Assembly (NCBI RefSeq): GCF_023278185.1
Contig: NZ_CP066356.1
Coordinates: 3,030,001-3,094,000, forward strand
Reading direction: 5' to 3'
DNA: 64,000 nucleotides
From: Bradyrhizobium elkanii USDA 76
GTDB taxonomy: Bacteria > Pseudomonadota > Alphaproteobacteria > Rhizobiales > Xanthobacteraceae
The translations under genes were made by a program, and so were the position numbers. The notes beneath the pieces were generated by a model that saw only the letters and a list, made by a program, of their open reading frames with translations, had not been told where the DNA came from and made no database searches. Below, one piece after another: positions 28,032 through 36,351 of this stretch (positions are counted from its first letter, which is position 1; each line of letters opens with the position of its first letter).

Positions 28032-28916
28032 ATGCGTGTGTTCGTCACTGGTGCCACCGGATTCATCGGCACTCCCGTCGTCAAGGACCTGATCGCCGCC
28101 GGACATCAGGTTCTTGGCATGACCCGTTCGGACGAGGGGGCGAACGCGATTTCTGCCGTCGGTGCGGAGGCTCTTCGCGGCTCGCTCGAGGACCTTGATA
28201 GCCTGCGCAAGGGGGCAAGCGCTTCGGACGCTGTCATTCACCTGGGCTTCGTTCACGACTGGTCCAACTTCGCGAACAGTTGCGAGATCGACCGCCGCGC
28301 CATCGAAGCCCTGGGTTCTGTTCTGGCTGGATCGGACAGGCCATTGATCGTGACCGGGGGCTTGGCGGGATTGGCCAAGCCCGGCCAGATCGCGACCGAG
28401 AACCAAACGATATCGCCGGATTTCCCCTTTCCCCGCGTGTCGGAACAGACGGCCCTGTCGCTGAGGGGCGTCCGCGCGTCGGCTATGCGTCTTCCCCAGG
28501 TCCACGATCCTGTCAGGCAGGGTCTCATCACCCCATTGATCGCGGTGTACCGCGAAAAGGGCGTGTGCGCCTATCTCGGCGACGGGCAAAATCGCTGGCC
28601 GGCAGCGCATGTTCTCGACGTGGCGCGCCTCTACCGGCTGGCCATCGAACAGGCTGAGCCGAACGCGAGGTATCACGCCGTCGCGGAAGAGGGGGTCTCG
28701 ATGCGCGATATTGCCGAAACGATCGGACGGCGCCTGAAGCTGCCGGTCAAATCCATCGCCCCGCAAGAGGCGCCGGCCTTCTTTGGCTGGCTCGGCACGT
28801 TCGCGGCATACGACATGGCGGCTTCCAGCGAGCAGACGCGCAGGAAGCTTGGATGGCAGCCGACCGGGCCAGGGTTGATTGCCGATCTCGAACAGCTGGT
28901 CTATTCCGCGCAGTAG
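28032..28916 (+). CDS. Extended SDR / NAD(P)-dependent epimerase-like reductase
   Basis: 294-residue Rossmann protein: GATGFIGTPVVKDLIAAGHQV at residues 6-26 gives the cofactor motif, followed by HLGFVHDW and a C-terminal substrate domain. The usual YxxxK pair of extended SDRs is not evident (the region reads PRVSEQTALSL), as is true of some NmrA-like members, so catalysis may differ. TGGAGA precedes the ATG. It is divergent from the MmyB-type regulator, which likely controls it. Its TAG stop lies inside a downstream repeat. Confidence 0.78.
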   Translation: MRVFVTGATGFIGTPVVKDLIAAGHQVLGMTRSDEGANAISAVGAEALRGSLEDLDSLRKGASASDAVIHLGFVHDWSNFANSCEIDRRAIEALGSVLAGSDRPLIVTGGLAGLAKPGQIATENQTISPDFPFPRVSEQTALSLRGVRASAMRLPQVHDPVRQGLITPLIAVYREKGVCAYLGDGQNRWPAAHVLDVARLYRLAIEQAEPNARYHAVAEEGVSMRDIAETIGRRLKLPVKSIAPQEAPAFFGWLGTFAAYDMAASSEQTRRKLGWQPTGPGLIADLEQLVYSAQ

Positions 28917-29010
28917 GATGCGTAAGGTGGGTTAGCCGAAGGCGTAACTCACCATTTTCTCCGCGGGTGGGCACAGTTGGTGGGATGCGCTTCGCTCACC
29001 CAGCCTACGC
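28913..29010. repeat. Palindromic GTAGG/GTGGGTTAGCC intergenic repeat
   Basis: Outer ends GTAGG...CCTACGC and inner imperfect stems (GTGGGTTAGCC-GAA-GGCGTAACTCAC; TGGGATGCGC-TTC-GCTCACCCA). I recognise this as a widespread Bradyrhizobium intergenic repeat. The reductase TAG stop (28914-28916) is formed by its first bases, and it ends 6 bp before the 4Fe-4S gene's stop. Confidence 0.55.
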
Positions 29011-29016
29011 AGCCGA

Positions 29017-30342
29017 TCACAGCGGGAAGCATCGCATGTAGGCCGCAAACAGTGTCTCATCGCTGTAGCTCACCAGCTCGTGGGTAACCGCGTCGGCCAA
29101 TTCGAGGTCGCGGTTCTGGACGCGCAGCCAGGCCTGGGTGTCGGCGGTGATGGTCAGAGCGGCTTCACCGACATGCCGTCCCGGCACGACCTGGAGGTCC
29201 TTGCCCTTGATCGCAACGGTCATATCCAGCGCGCTTGCACCGGTGAAGCGCAGATGCGTCACGAAATCCAGGCCTCGCGCCCTGCCGCGCTGGAATCCGA
29301 GCGAGAGCGAAAAGATATAGGCCTGCAGGCTGCCGGTATGGCGGCCGGACGTGACATGCTGAAGCTTCTTGTGTGGAAAGCGCCGCGTCACCGTGTCCTC
29401 GGCGTCGGTGTCCGGGATCACGTAGACGAACTCGTCCTTGTCGATCAGCGGCTGCACCACATCGGCGAAATGGGCGTCGCGATCGTGCAGGAAGGGGCCG
29501 ATCACGTCTTCGCCGGCCGGGCAGGCCGAAATGCAATAGGCCGCCTTGTAGCCAGGCTTGAACGACAGCGATTGCCAGATGTTCAGCGTCTCGGTGCGGG
29601 GAACGCGGGCGCGATAATCCCTGGCGTCCTTTGCATCCGCGACCTTCTCCACCCACTGCGTGAAGTTGCCGAGAAAGTCGTGATAGTTGTGGGTGTGGCA
29701 GGACAGGAAATCGAAGCCGCCGTCGGGCTTGATGGCGCCGACCGGGCAGGCGGCGACGCACAATTTGCACTCCAGGCACGGATTGTAGTCGATCGGGTGG
29801 TCATGGGCGTCGACCTCGCAGCCGAGCAGGATGGTGCCGAGCAGGACGAAGCTGCCGAATTTCGGATGGATCACGCTGCGATGGATTCCCATGCGGCCGA
29901 GACCGGCTTCCACCGCGATCGGCTTGTGCTGGACCATCATGATCCTGGGCAGGTCCATCTCCATCGGGAACGCGGCAACCGAGTTGCAGGCCGGGATGCC
30001 GTGCTCGTCGAGCGCGCGAACGATGGCACGCGCGGTTTCGTTGACGTGATCGTAAGTGCTGTGGAATTCCTCGTTGGCGACCGAGCGCGAGGGCGAGCGC
30101 ACCGGCTCGCGGTTCATGTGGCAGACGATCGCGAGCAGGGAGCGGGTCCGGCTATAGACCTTGCGAATGAAGTCCCGCTGCGACGCGATGGCGGCCCGTT
30201 CGAACTCGATGATGCCGACATCATCGGCTCCACATCTGCGCGCGATATCCTTGATCAGCTCCGATGAAACTGGGACGTCGCGGACCGGTTCGCTGCTGCG
30301 CGCGCGCACAGCCCTGACCGTGGGGTGATCGTCCAGGCTCAT
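29017..30342 (-). CDS. 4Fe-4S protein with SCP2-like C-terminal domain
   Basis: 441 residues with three parts: an N-terminal domain related to reductive dehalogenase/epoxyqueuosine-reductase-like proteins (DVGIIEFERAAIASQRDFI...), a ferredoxin module CLECKLCVAACPVGAIK near residue 235 with later Cys residues (SCHTHN, CISACPAGED), and a C-terminal segment resembling a sterol-carrier SCP2 fold (residues about 360-430, FTGASALDMTVAIKGKDLQV). No corrinoid-binding motif is obvious. The start at 30342 (MSLDDHP) avoids a poor leader. Substrate unknown; it may be a redox enzyme acting on a lipid-like compound. Confidence 0.75.
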   Translation of the reverse strand: MSLDDHPTVRAVRARSSEPVRDVPVSSELIKDIARRCGADDVGIIEFERAAIASQRDFIRKVYSRTRSLLAIVCHMNREPVRSPSRSVANEEFHSTYDHVNETARAIVRALDEHGIPACNSVAAFPMEMDLPRIMMVQHKPIAVEAGLGRMGIHRSVIHPKFGSFVLLGTILLGCEVDAHDHPIDYNPCLECKLCVAACPVGAIKPDGGFDFLSCHTHNYHDFLGNFTQWVEKVADAKDARDYRARVPRTETLNIWQSLSFKPGYKAAYCISACPAGEDVIGPFLHDRDAHFADVVQPLIDKDEFVYVIPDTDAEDTVTRRFPHKKLQHVTSGRHTGSLQAYIFSLSLGFQRGRARGLDFVTHLRFTGASALDMTVAIKGKDLQVVPGRHVGEAALTITADTQAWLRVQNRDLELADAVTHELVSYSDETLFAAYMRCFPL

Positions 30343-30353
30343 GGTTCCGGCTT

Positions 30354-30383
30354 TCCATAAAATGACGATAATCATATTATGGA
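30354..30383. promoter_or_regulatory. Nested palindrome upstream of the 4Fe-4S gene
   Basis: TCCATAA (30354-30360) and TTATGGA (30377-30383) form a perfect 7-bp repeat with a 16-bp spacer; within it ATAAT-CAT-ATTAT (30368-30380) is another palindrome. It lies 12 bp upstream of the 4Fe-4S start in a 284-bp divergent gap, a good operator position. Confidence 0.5.
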
Positions 30384-30405
30384 GCGGGTGAACTTGAGGC
30401 AAGTG

Positions 30406-30431
30406 AATTATATGTCAAGCGCCATGTAATT
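30406..30431. promoter_or_regulatory. AT-rich inverted repeat in the divergent gap
   Basis: AATTATATG (30406-30414) and CATGTAATT (30423-30431), 9-bp arms with one G-T pair and an 8-bp spacer, in a GC-rich background. It may be a second operator or promoter region for the 4Fe-4S gene or the binding-protein gene at 30627. Confidence 0.4.
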
Positions 30432-30626
30432 GAACTGCCGCCCAAATGATGGATTCGCGTAATGCTCGGACAACGCCGTCAGTCCAGCAGTTTGGTATCA
30501 TCCGGCGCCTGCGGCGGCGTCTTGATCGCGATGGCCTTGATGGCGCGGCCGTCCAGCTGTCGGAAAGTCGCCTTCTCAAGGCCTCCCGGCTCCTCTATCT
30601 TGCCGGCCAGTCGAACGGAGGACGTC

Positions 30627-31652
30627 ATGAACAAATGGCTTGGCAAGCTTGCCGGAACGCTGCTGGCGCTGACCCTGTCCACGGGCCTTGCCGCGGCGCA
30701 AAGCAAGATCACCATCGCGGTCGGGGGCGGCGCTTGCCTGTGCTATCTGCCCACCGTGCTGGCCAAGCAGCTCGGCGAATACGACAAGGCCGGGCTTGCG
30801 GTCGAGCTGGTCGACCTCAAGGGCGGCTCGGACGCGCTCAAGGCCGTGCTCGGCGGCAGCGCCGACGTCGTGTCCGGCTATTTCGACCACTGCGTCAATC
30901 TCGCGGCCAAGAAGCAGGAGCTGCAGGCCTTCGTGGTCTATGACCGCTATCCCGGCCTCGTGCTGGTGGTGTCGCCGAAGCACACCGGCGAGATCAACTC
31001 GATCAAGGATCTCGCCGGCAAGAAGGTCGGCGTCAGTGCGCCGGGTTCCTCGACCGATTTCTTCTTGAAGTATCTGCTCAAGAAGAACGGCCTCGATCCT
31101 GCGGGCACCGCCGTGATCGGGGTCGGCCTCGGCGCCACGGCGGTGGCCGCGATGGAGCAGGGTCAGATCGACGCTGCCGTGATGCTCGATCCCGCCGTTA
31201 CCGTGCTGCAGGGCAGCTACAAGGACCTCAAGATCCTCAGCGACACCCGCACCCAGCACGACACGCTTGCGGTGTTCGGCGGCGAATATCCCGGCGGGGC
31301 CCTGTATTCGACCGCGGCCTGGGTCAACGGCCACGAGAAGGAGGTGCAGGCGCTGACCAATGCGATCATGGCGACGCTGGCCTGGATCCATTCGCACAGC
31401 GCCGAAGATATCATGGCCAAGATGCCGGACGAGATCGTCGGCAAGGACAGGGCGCAGTATCTCGCGGCGCTGAAGAACACGATCCCGATGTATTCCGAGA
31501 CCGGCAAGATGGACCCCAAGGGTGCAGAGGCGGTGCTCGCGGTGTTCAGCGAGGGCTCGCCCGATGTCGCCAAGGCCGGCATCGACGTCACCAAGACCTA
31601 CACCAACAAGTTCGTCGATCAGGCCAAGAAGACCACCGGAAACGCGAAGTAA
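30627..31652 (+). CDS. NitT/TauT-family ABC substrate-binding protein
   Basis: 341-residue periplasmic binding protein of the NMT1/SsuA-like group. Signal peptide LAGTLLALTLSTGLAAAQ, then ITIAVGGGACLCYLPTVLAKQLG, ADVVSGYFDHCVNLAAKK and the hinge KVGVSAPGSSTDFFLKYLLKKNGL. GGAGG precedes the ATG (CGGAGGACGTC). It fits as the partner of the NitT-type ATPase and permease at 25366-26972, although 3.6 kb and two other genes separate them. It opens a three-gene operon. Confidence 0.87.
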   Translation: MNKWLGKLAGTLLALTLSTGLAAAQSKITIAVGGGACLCYLPTVLAKQLGEYDKAGLAVELVDLKGGSDALKAVLGGSADVVSGYFDHCVNLAAKKQELQAFVVYDRYPGLVLVVSPKHTGEINSIKDLAGKKVGVSAPGSSTDFFLKYLLKKNGLDPAGTAVIGVGLGATAVAAMEQGQIDAAVMLDPAVTVLQGSYKDLKILSDTRTQHDTLAVFGGEYPGGALYSTAAWVNGHEKEVQALTNAIMATLAWIHSHSAEDIMAKMPDEIVGKDRAQYLAALKNTIPMYSETGKMDPKGAEAVLAVFSEGSPDVAKAGIDVTKTYTNKFVDQAKKTTGNAK

Positions 31653-31664
31653 ACACGTTCGGAC

Positions 31665-32366
31665 ATGCAGTCTCCGCTCATTTGTCGTGTCACCGCGCTC
31701 GACCTTGCCTTGCAGCGGCGTCCGTGGCCGTTCGCGGACCAGCGGCGTGCCGAGATCGATGCGCATTTCGCCGAGCAGCAGCGGCTGAACCCGAACCTGT
31801 GGAACGGCCGCGTCCTGCTCGGGCGCGATCCGGTGTTTGCCGGCGAGCGGCTCAGCGCGAGCTATTTCGAGACCGATTTCGCGAGCTTCCTCGCCTGGCG
31901 CGACTGGGGCTTTCCGGACCGCGAGGTGTTCAACGGTTTCGGCATGGGCGCGCTGCTCGCGAGCGACGGCGCCTTCGTGTGCGGGGTGATGGGCGAGCAG
32001 ACCGCGAATGCCGGACGTATCTATTTCCCGTCAGGGACGCCCGACCTCGACGACATCAGGGGCGAGACGGTGGATATCGCCGGCAGCGTGATGCGCGAGC
32101 TCGAGGAGGAGACGGGACTGTTGCCGTCGGATTGCCGCGGCGACGCCGACTGGCACTGCATCTACACCGGCGTTGCGCTCGCGATGATGCAGATCCTGCG
32201 CGTCGACATGCCCGGCGACGCGCTGCGGGCTCGCATCGAGGCCAATTTGGCGCAGCAGGAAGACCCCGAGCTCGCCGGCATCCATCTGGTGCGCAGTCGC
32301 GCCGATCTCACTCCCGCAATGCCGCGTTTCGTCACCGCGTTCATCGAGACGCAGCTGCCGGCGTAG
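31665..32366 (+). CDS. Nudix-domain-like protein
   Basis: 233 residues. The stretch FPSGTPDLDDIRGETVDIAGSV followed by MRELEEETGL resembles a Nudix box (G...E...REUxEExGU), but the spacing between the first Glu and REL is off by one to two residues, so it is a divergent member. The flanking domains are unfamiliar. It lies 12 nt after the NitT binding-protein gene and 15 nt before the next gene, so it belongs to that operon. Whether it hydrolyses a nucleotide derivative is unknown. Confidence 0.6.
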   Translation: MQSPLICRVTALDLALQRRPWPFADQRRAEIDAHFAEQQRLNPNLWNGRVLLGRDPVFAGERLSASYFETDFASFLAWRDWGFPDREVFNGFGMGALLASDGAFVCGVMGEQTANAGRIYFPSGTPDLDDIRGETVDIAGSVMRELEEETGLLPSDCRGDADWHCIYTGVALAMMQILRVDMPGDALRARIEANLAQQEDPELAGIHLVRSRADLTPAMPRFVTAFIETQLPA

Positions 32367-32381
32367 GCAAAGGAATGCGCA

Positions 32382-33146
32382 ATGACCGAGCAAGCCACCG
32401 CTGCCGCTGCATTGACACCGGCAATCGCCGATGGCCCCCAAACGATCAAGGTCATCATTTCGGGTGGATTCGCCTCGGTCTACCGCGACGTGCTGCCTGA
32501 ATTCGAGCGAAGCACGGGCATCAGCGTGGAGACTGGATCGGGTGCGTCCGAGGGCACCGGTCCGAAGACGATCAGGCACCAGCTTGCGAACGGCACCAAA
32601 GCGGACGTGGTTATCCTTTCGCGCGAGGGACTTCGAAGTCTGACCGAAGACGGCCGAATTCGTGCGGGATCGGAAGCCGGATTGGCGACGGCACCTTTGG
32701 CCGCGGCGGTTCGGGCAGGCTCTCGCAAGCCGGACATCGGCAATGATATCGCGCTCAGGAAAGCCTTGATCGACGCCGGCCAGGTGGTGGCGCCGAGCAG
32801 CACGAGCGGGCAGTACGTCCGCGACAAGGTTTTCCCCAGGCTGAACTTGCCGGACACGGTCAGGCTCACCCTCGAGGCGCGCGGAACCGAGGCTGCCGAG
32901 GTGCTGAGAGCAGGCAAGGCAAATCTCTCGATCGGCCCGACCAGCGAACTGGTTCAGGAGAGCGGCATCGAAGTTGTCGGTCTGCTGCCGCCAGATCTCC
33001 AGCTGGTGCAGACCTTCACGGCCGCGATCGTCAGCGACGCGCAGGCGCCGGAAGCAGCCAAGCGCCTGATCGATTTTCTTTCCCTGGACAGCGATATCCT
33101 GCTCGCGGCCATCAAACGGGCCGGCATGGAACGGCCCCGCGGATAA
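32382..33146 (+). CDS. ModA-like substrate-binding protein lacking a signal peptide
   Basis: 254 residues with a type 2 periplasmic-binding fold (IKVIISGGFASVYRDVLPEFERSTG near residue 22; ADVVILSREGLRSL; NLSIGPTSELVQESG), like molybdate-binding ModA or related proteins. The frame is closed by the previous gene's TAG 18 nt upstream, and the first 20 residues are Ala/Thr-rich without a membrane helix, so no signal peptide exists. It may act in the cytoplasm as a sensor, or the export signal is atypical. Confidence 0.7.
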   Translation: MTEQATAAAALTPAIADGPQTIKVIISGGFASVYRDVLPEFERSTGISVETGSGASEGTGPKTIRHQLANGTKADVVILSREGLRSLTEDGRIRAGSEAGLATAPLAAAVRAGSRKPDIGNDIALRKALIDAGQVVAPSSTSGQYVRDKVFPRLNLPDTVRLTLEARGTEAAEVLRAGKANLSIGPTSELVQESGIEVVGLLPPDLQLVQTFTAAIVSDAQAPEAAKRLIDFLSLDSDILLAAIKRAGMERPRG

Positions 33147-33242
33147 ATTGCCGCTGCCAACCGCACGCCCCAGCATCGCGCGTCGGCACCATTCCGCCGA
33201 AACTTTGCGCAAGCCTGCGCGGTGCGGACGCAGCCATCGCGC

Positions 33243-33271
33243 TTGACATCATCGGCCGCTCCCCCTGTGAT
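33243..33271 (+). promoter_or_regulatory. Candidate sigma70-type promoter for the Liv-type operon
   Basis: TTGACA at 33243-33248 is a perfect -35 hexamer; 17 bp later TGTGAT(AG) is a weak -10. It lies about 55 bp upstream of the binding-protein start at 33323. Only one of the two hexamers is convincing. Confidence 0.35.
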
Positions 33272-33322
33272 AGGGCGGCACGACAACAAAAAATGCAGTG
33301 CACAATCTCTGGGGAGGGATTC

Positions 33323-34633
33323 ATGCCGGTCAGGAGGGCTGCCCGCTGGCTTGCGGGCCTATCCGTCGCGCTCGCGGCGCTCGGTGTGGCCAATGCAGCG
33401 CATGCGCAGGACAAGAAGATCAGGATCGGCGTGATCTTCGATTTGACCGGCCCGCTGGCCGGCGGCGGCTCCGAGCTGCAATATACCGGCGTCAAGATCA
33501 TGCTCGACCATTACGCCAAGACCGGCGTCGAGGGTTACAAGGTCGAAGCCGTCTATGCCGACGCGCAGAGCAAGCCCGACATCGCGATCAACGAGGCCGT
33601 CCGCCTGCTCGAGCAGGAAAAGGTCGACATGGTGATGGGCTTCTTCTCCTCGGCGCAATGCGTGCCGGTGTCGGCGCGGGTCGAGCAGATGAAGAAGTTC
33701 ATGTGGATCACGACCTGCATTTCCTCCGGCGTGTTCGACGGAAAGAACTACAAATACGTGTTCCGTCCGCAGGCCGCCGGCAACCAGTACGGCATGATGA
33801 CGACCGACTTCATCGCGCAATACTCCATGTCCAAGTTCGGCAAGGAGCCGAAGGATCTCCGCGTCGCCATCATCCATGAGGACGGCGCCTATGGCGTCGA
33901 CGTCTCCAAGGGCAATGAGGCCGGCGCCAAGAAGGCCGGCTTCAACATCGTGCTCAAGGAGGGCTATTCGGCGACCGCGCCCGATTTGTCGGCGCTGGTC
34001 ACGAAGCTGAAGCGCGCCAAGCCCGACGTGATCTTCCATACTGGCTACAATCCGGACATTACCCTGTTGTTCCGCCAGGCTCGCGAGCAGGGGCTGAAGT
34101 TCGGCGCCATCGTCGGCCACGGCGCGGGCTACGGCGTCTACGAGAAGCTGAAGGAAGGCCTCGGCGCCGACGCCAACTATCTCTTCAACACCGACCCGAT
34201 CTCGATCTGGCTTGCCAACCAGAAGAACATGGATCCCAAGCTGCCGCCGGTCATCAAGATGGTCGGCGAGGAGTTTGACCGGCTGAAGCCCGGCGTGCCG
34301 ATCCGCTCCGCCCACGTCGGCATCGGCGCGGCCAATGCCTATGTCTTCCTCGACGACGTCTTGCCGCGCGCGATCAAGAAGTATGGCGGCGTCGATCCGG
34401 ATGCGCTGCGCAAGGCCGCGCTCGACACCGACATACCCGAGGGCGGCACCATGCTCGGCTACGGCGTGAAGTTCTACGGCGAGGGAGAGCAGTATGCCGG
34501 GCAGAACGCGCGTTCGTTCCCGGTGGTGCTGCAATATATCGACGACAAGTCCTATGTGGTGTGGCCGAAGAGCCAGATGCAGCGCGAGACCGAGCTGCCG
34601 CTGCCGGCCGGCACCACCTACAGCTACAAATAG
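33323..34633 (+). CDS. Branched-chain amino-acid-type ABC substrate-binding protein
   Basis: 436-residue periplasmic binding protein of the LivJ/Peripla_BP_6 group. Signal peptide (WLAGLSVALAALGVANAAHA) then KKIRIGVIFDLTGPLAGGGSE, IMLDHYAKTG and AINEAVRLLEQEKVDMVMGFFSS. GGGGAGGGATTC precedes the ATG. It is first of a five-gene importer operon (SBP, G, F, H, M). It could bind branched-chain amino acids, amides or aromatic acids; the actual ligand is unknown. Confidence 0.9.
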   Translation: MPVRRAARWLAGLSVALAALGVANAAHAQDKKIRIGVIFDLTGPLAGGGSELQYTGVKIMLDHYAKTGVEGYKVEAVYADAQSKPDIAINEAVRLLEQEKVDMVMGFFSSAQCVPVSARVEQMKKFMWITTCISSGVFDGKNYKYVFRPQAAGNQYGMMTTDFIAQYSMSKFGKEPKDLRVAIIHEDGAYGVDVSKGNEAGAKKAGFNIVLKEGYSATAPDLSALVTKLKRAKPDVIFHTGYNPDITLLFRQAREQGLKFGAIVGHGAGYGVYEKLKEGLGADANYLFNTDPISIWLANQKNMDPKLPPVIKMVGEEFDRLKPGVPIRSAHVGIGAANAYVFLDDVLPRAIKKYGGVDPDALRKAALDTDIPEGGTMLGYGVKFYGEGEQYAGQNARSFPVVLQYIDDKSYVVWPKSQMQRETELPLPAGTTYSYK

Positions 34634-34655
34634 CTCGCTTGCGAAGGGAACTGCC

Positions 34656-35429
34656 GTGCTCGCCGTCGAAGGCCTGGTCAAGCGGTTTGGCGGCTTTCGT
34701 GCCGTCAACAACGTGTCGTTCCGCGTCGAGCAGGGCGAGATCCTCGGCCTGATCGGCCCGAACGGCTCCGGCAAGAGCACGATCTTCAACATGCTCTCGG
34801 GCACCTTGCCGCCGACCTCCGGCTCGATCCTGTTCGACGGCCACGAGATCGCCGGGCTCGCCCCGCACCGGATCATCAACCGTGGCATCGGCCGTACCTT
34901 CCAGATCCCGCGGCCGTTCCATCGCCTCAGCATCTTCGAGAACGTCGTGCTCGCCGGCTTCTACGGCCAGGGCCGCCACAGCCGCGGCAAGGCCGAGGAG
35001 GCGGCCGAGCGGGCGCTCGCGATGGTCGGGCTGCCGACCGATCGCAACGCCAGCGTCGAGGGCCTGGGCGCCGCGGGCCTGAAGAAGCTCGAGCTCGCCA
35101 AGGCACTCGCCACCGGCCCGAAACTGTTGCTCGCGGACGAGAGCCTCGGCGGGCTCGACGAGGCCGAGATGGACCAGGCCGCCGACATGCTGCGCCGGAT
35201 CCGCGACGAGCTCGGCATCACCATCATCTGGGTCGAGCACATCATGGGCGTATTGATGCGCGTGGTCGATCGCGTGATGGTGCTCGATCACGGCGAGAAG
35301 ATCGCCGAGGGCCTGCCGGCCGATGTCGCCGGCGACGCAAAAGTGATCGAGGTCTATCTCGGCACCGATGCGGATGCGAGCCTCGCGGCCGCGGCGGCAG
35401 CCCAGGCGCGGCGCCGGATCGGGGCGTGA
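34656..35429 (+). CDS. Liv-type ABC ATP-binding protein (LivG-like)
   Basis: 257-residue ATPase with a GTG start at 34656; AAGGGA is 6 nt upstream. Walker A GPNGSGKST, Q-loop region FQIPRPF (LivG-specific), Walker B LLLADESLGGLD. The signature is LGAAGLKKLE rather than LSGGQ, and the acidic residue after Walker B is retained. It fits a LivG-like subunit with a divergent signature. It precedes LivF by 4 nt and belongs to the same operon. Confidence 0.87.
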   Translation: MLAVEGLVKRFGGFRAVNNVSFRVEQGEILGLIGPNGSGKSTIFNMLSGTLPPTSGSILFDGHEIAGLAPHRIINRGIGRTFQIPRPFHRLSIFENVVLAGFYGQGRHSRGKAEEAAERALAMVGLPTDRNASVEGLGAAGLKKLELAKALATGPKLLLADESLGGLDEAEMDQAADMLRRIRDELGITIIWVEHIMGVLMRVVDRVMVLDHGEKIAEGLPADVAGDAKVIEVYLGTDADASLAAAAAAQARRRIGA

Positions 35430-35433
35430 GCGC

Positions 35434-36138
35434 ATGCTGGAATTGAAATCGATCGACGCGGGCTATGGCAGCTTCCAGGCGCTGTTCGACGTCAGCCTCG
35501 ACGTCAAGGCGGGCGAGGCGGTCGGCGTGATCGGCCCGAACGGCGCCGGCAAGACTACCTTGATGCGGGTGATCTCCGGGTTGATCCGCCCGATCAGAGG
35601 CACGATCGCGATGGAGGGCACCGACGTCGTCGCGACGCCCCCGCATCGCATCGTCAGCCTCGGGATCGCGCATGTGCCGGAAAATCGCCGGCTGTTTCCG
35701 CGGCTCACCGTCGGCGACAACCTGAAGATGGGCGCCTACATGCCCGGTGCCCGCGCGCGTTACGCCGAGCGGCTGGAGTTCGTGTTCGAGCTGTTTCCGC
35801 GCATGAAGGAGCGCCAGCACCAGATGGCCGGGACGATGTCGGGCGGCGAGCAGCAGATGTGCGCGATCGGCCGTGCGCTGATGTCGAACCCGAAACTGCT
35901 GCTGCTCGACGAGCCGTCGGCCGGGCTCGCGCCGGTTGTGGTGCAGCAGGTGTTCGAGCTGGTCAAGCGCATCCGCTCAAGCGGGCTGACGGTCCTGATC
36001 GTCGAGCAGAACGTGCAGCAGGTGCTGCGCGTGGTCGACCGCGCCTATCTGCTGGAAGCTGGCAGTATCCGCGCCGCCGGATCAGCTGCGGAGCTGGCCG
36101 CCAGCGACACCATCAAGCAGGCGTATTTGGGTGTGTGA
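35434..36138 (+). CDS. Liv-type ABC ATP-binding protein (LivF-like)
   Basis: 234-residue ATPase: Walker [10 protein letters not shown], signature MSGGEQQM, Walker B LLLLDEPSAGLAP, H-loop LIVEQNVQQ. The LAPVVVQQVF segment is LivF-specific. It pairs with the LivG-like subunit as the second ATPase of the importer. A palindromic repeat separates it from the permease genes, 213 bp later. Confidence 0.9.
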   Translation: MLELKSIDAGYGSFQALFDVSLDVKAGEAVGVIGPNGAGKTTLMRVISGLIRPIRGTIAMEGTDVVATPPHRIVSLGIAHVPENRRLFPRLTVGDNLKMGAYMPGARARYAERLEFVFELFPRMKERQHQMAGTMSGGEQQMCAIGRALMSNPKLLLLDEPSAGLAPVVVQQVFELVKRIRSSGLTVLIVEQNVQQVLRVVDRAYLLEAGSIRAAGSAAELAASDTIKQAYLGV

Positions 36139-36181
36139 GGGGATGATGACATCACATCTGGCAGGCGTGTTCACCCCGTTT

Positions 36182-36315
36182 CCCGTCATCCCCGCGCAAC
36201 GGCTACGCCGTTGTCGCTGGAGGAGCGGCGTTAGCCGCGTCTCGAAGGATCGACGGCCACCGGCCGGGCCGTACATCCTTCGAGACGCCGCTTCGCGGCT
36301 CCTCAGGATGACGGG
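36182..36315. repeat. Long palindromic repeat inside the Liv-type operon
   Basis: Outer arms CCCGTCATC (36182-36190) and GATGACGGG (36307-36315), with inner arms around CGTCTCGAAGGAT (36238-36250) pairing with ATCCTTCGAGACG (36275-36287). I recognise the CTCGAAGGATG/CCTCAGGATGACGGG unit as a common Bradyrhizobium repeat. It lies between livF and livH and could stabilise or partly terminate the upstream mRNA. Confidence 0.7.
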
Positions 36316-36351
36316 AACGAGTGGCGTCACGGTCTAGGGGGCAGAGCCACC

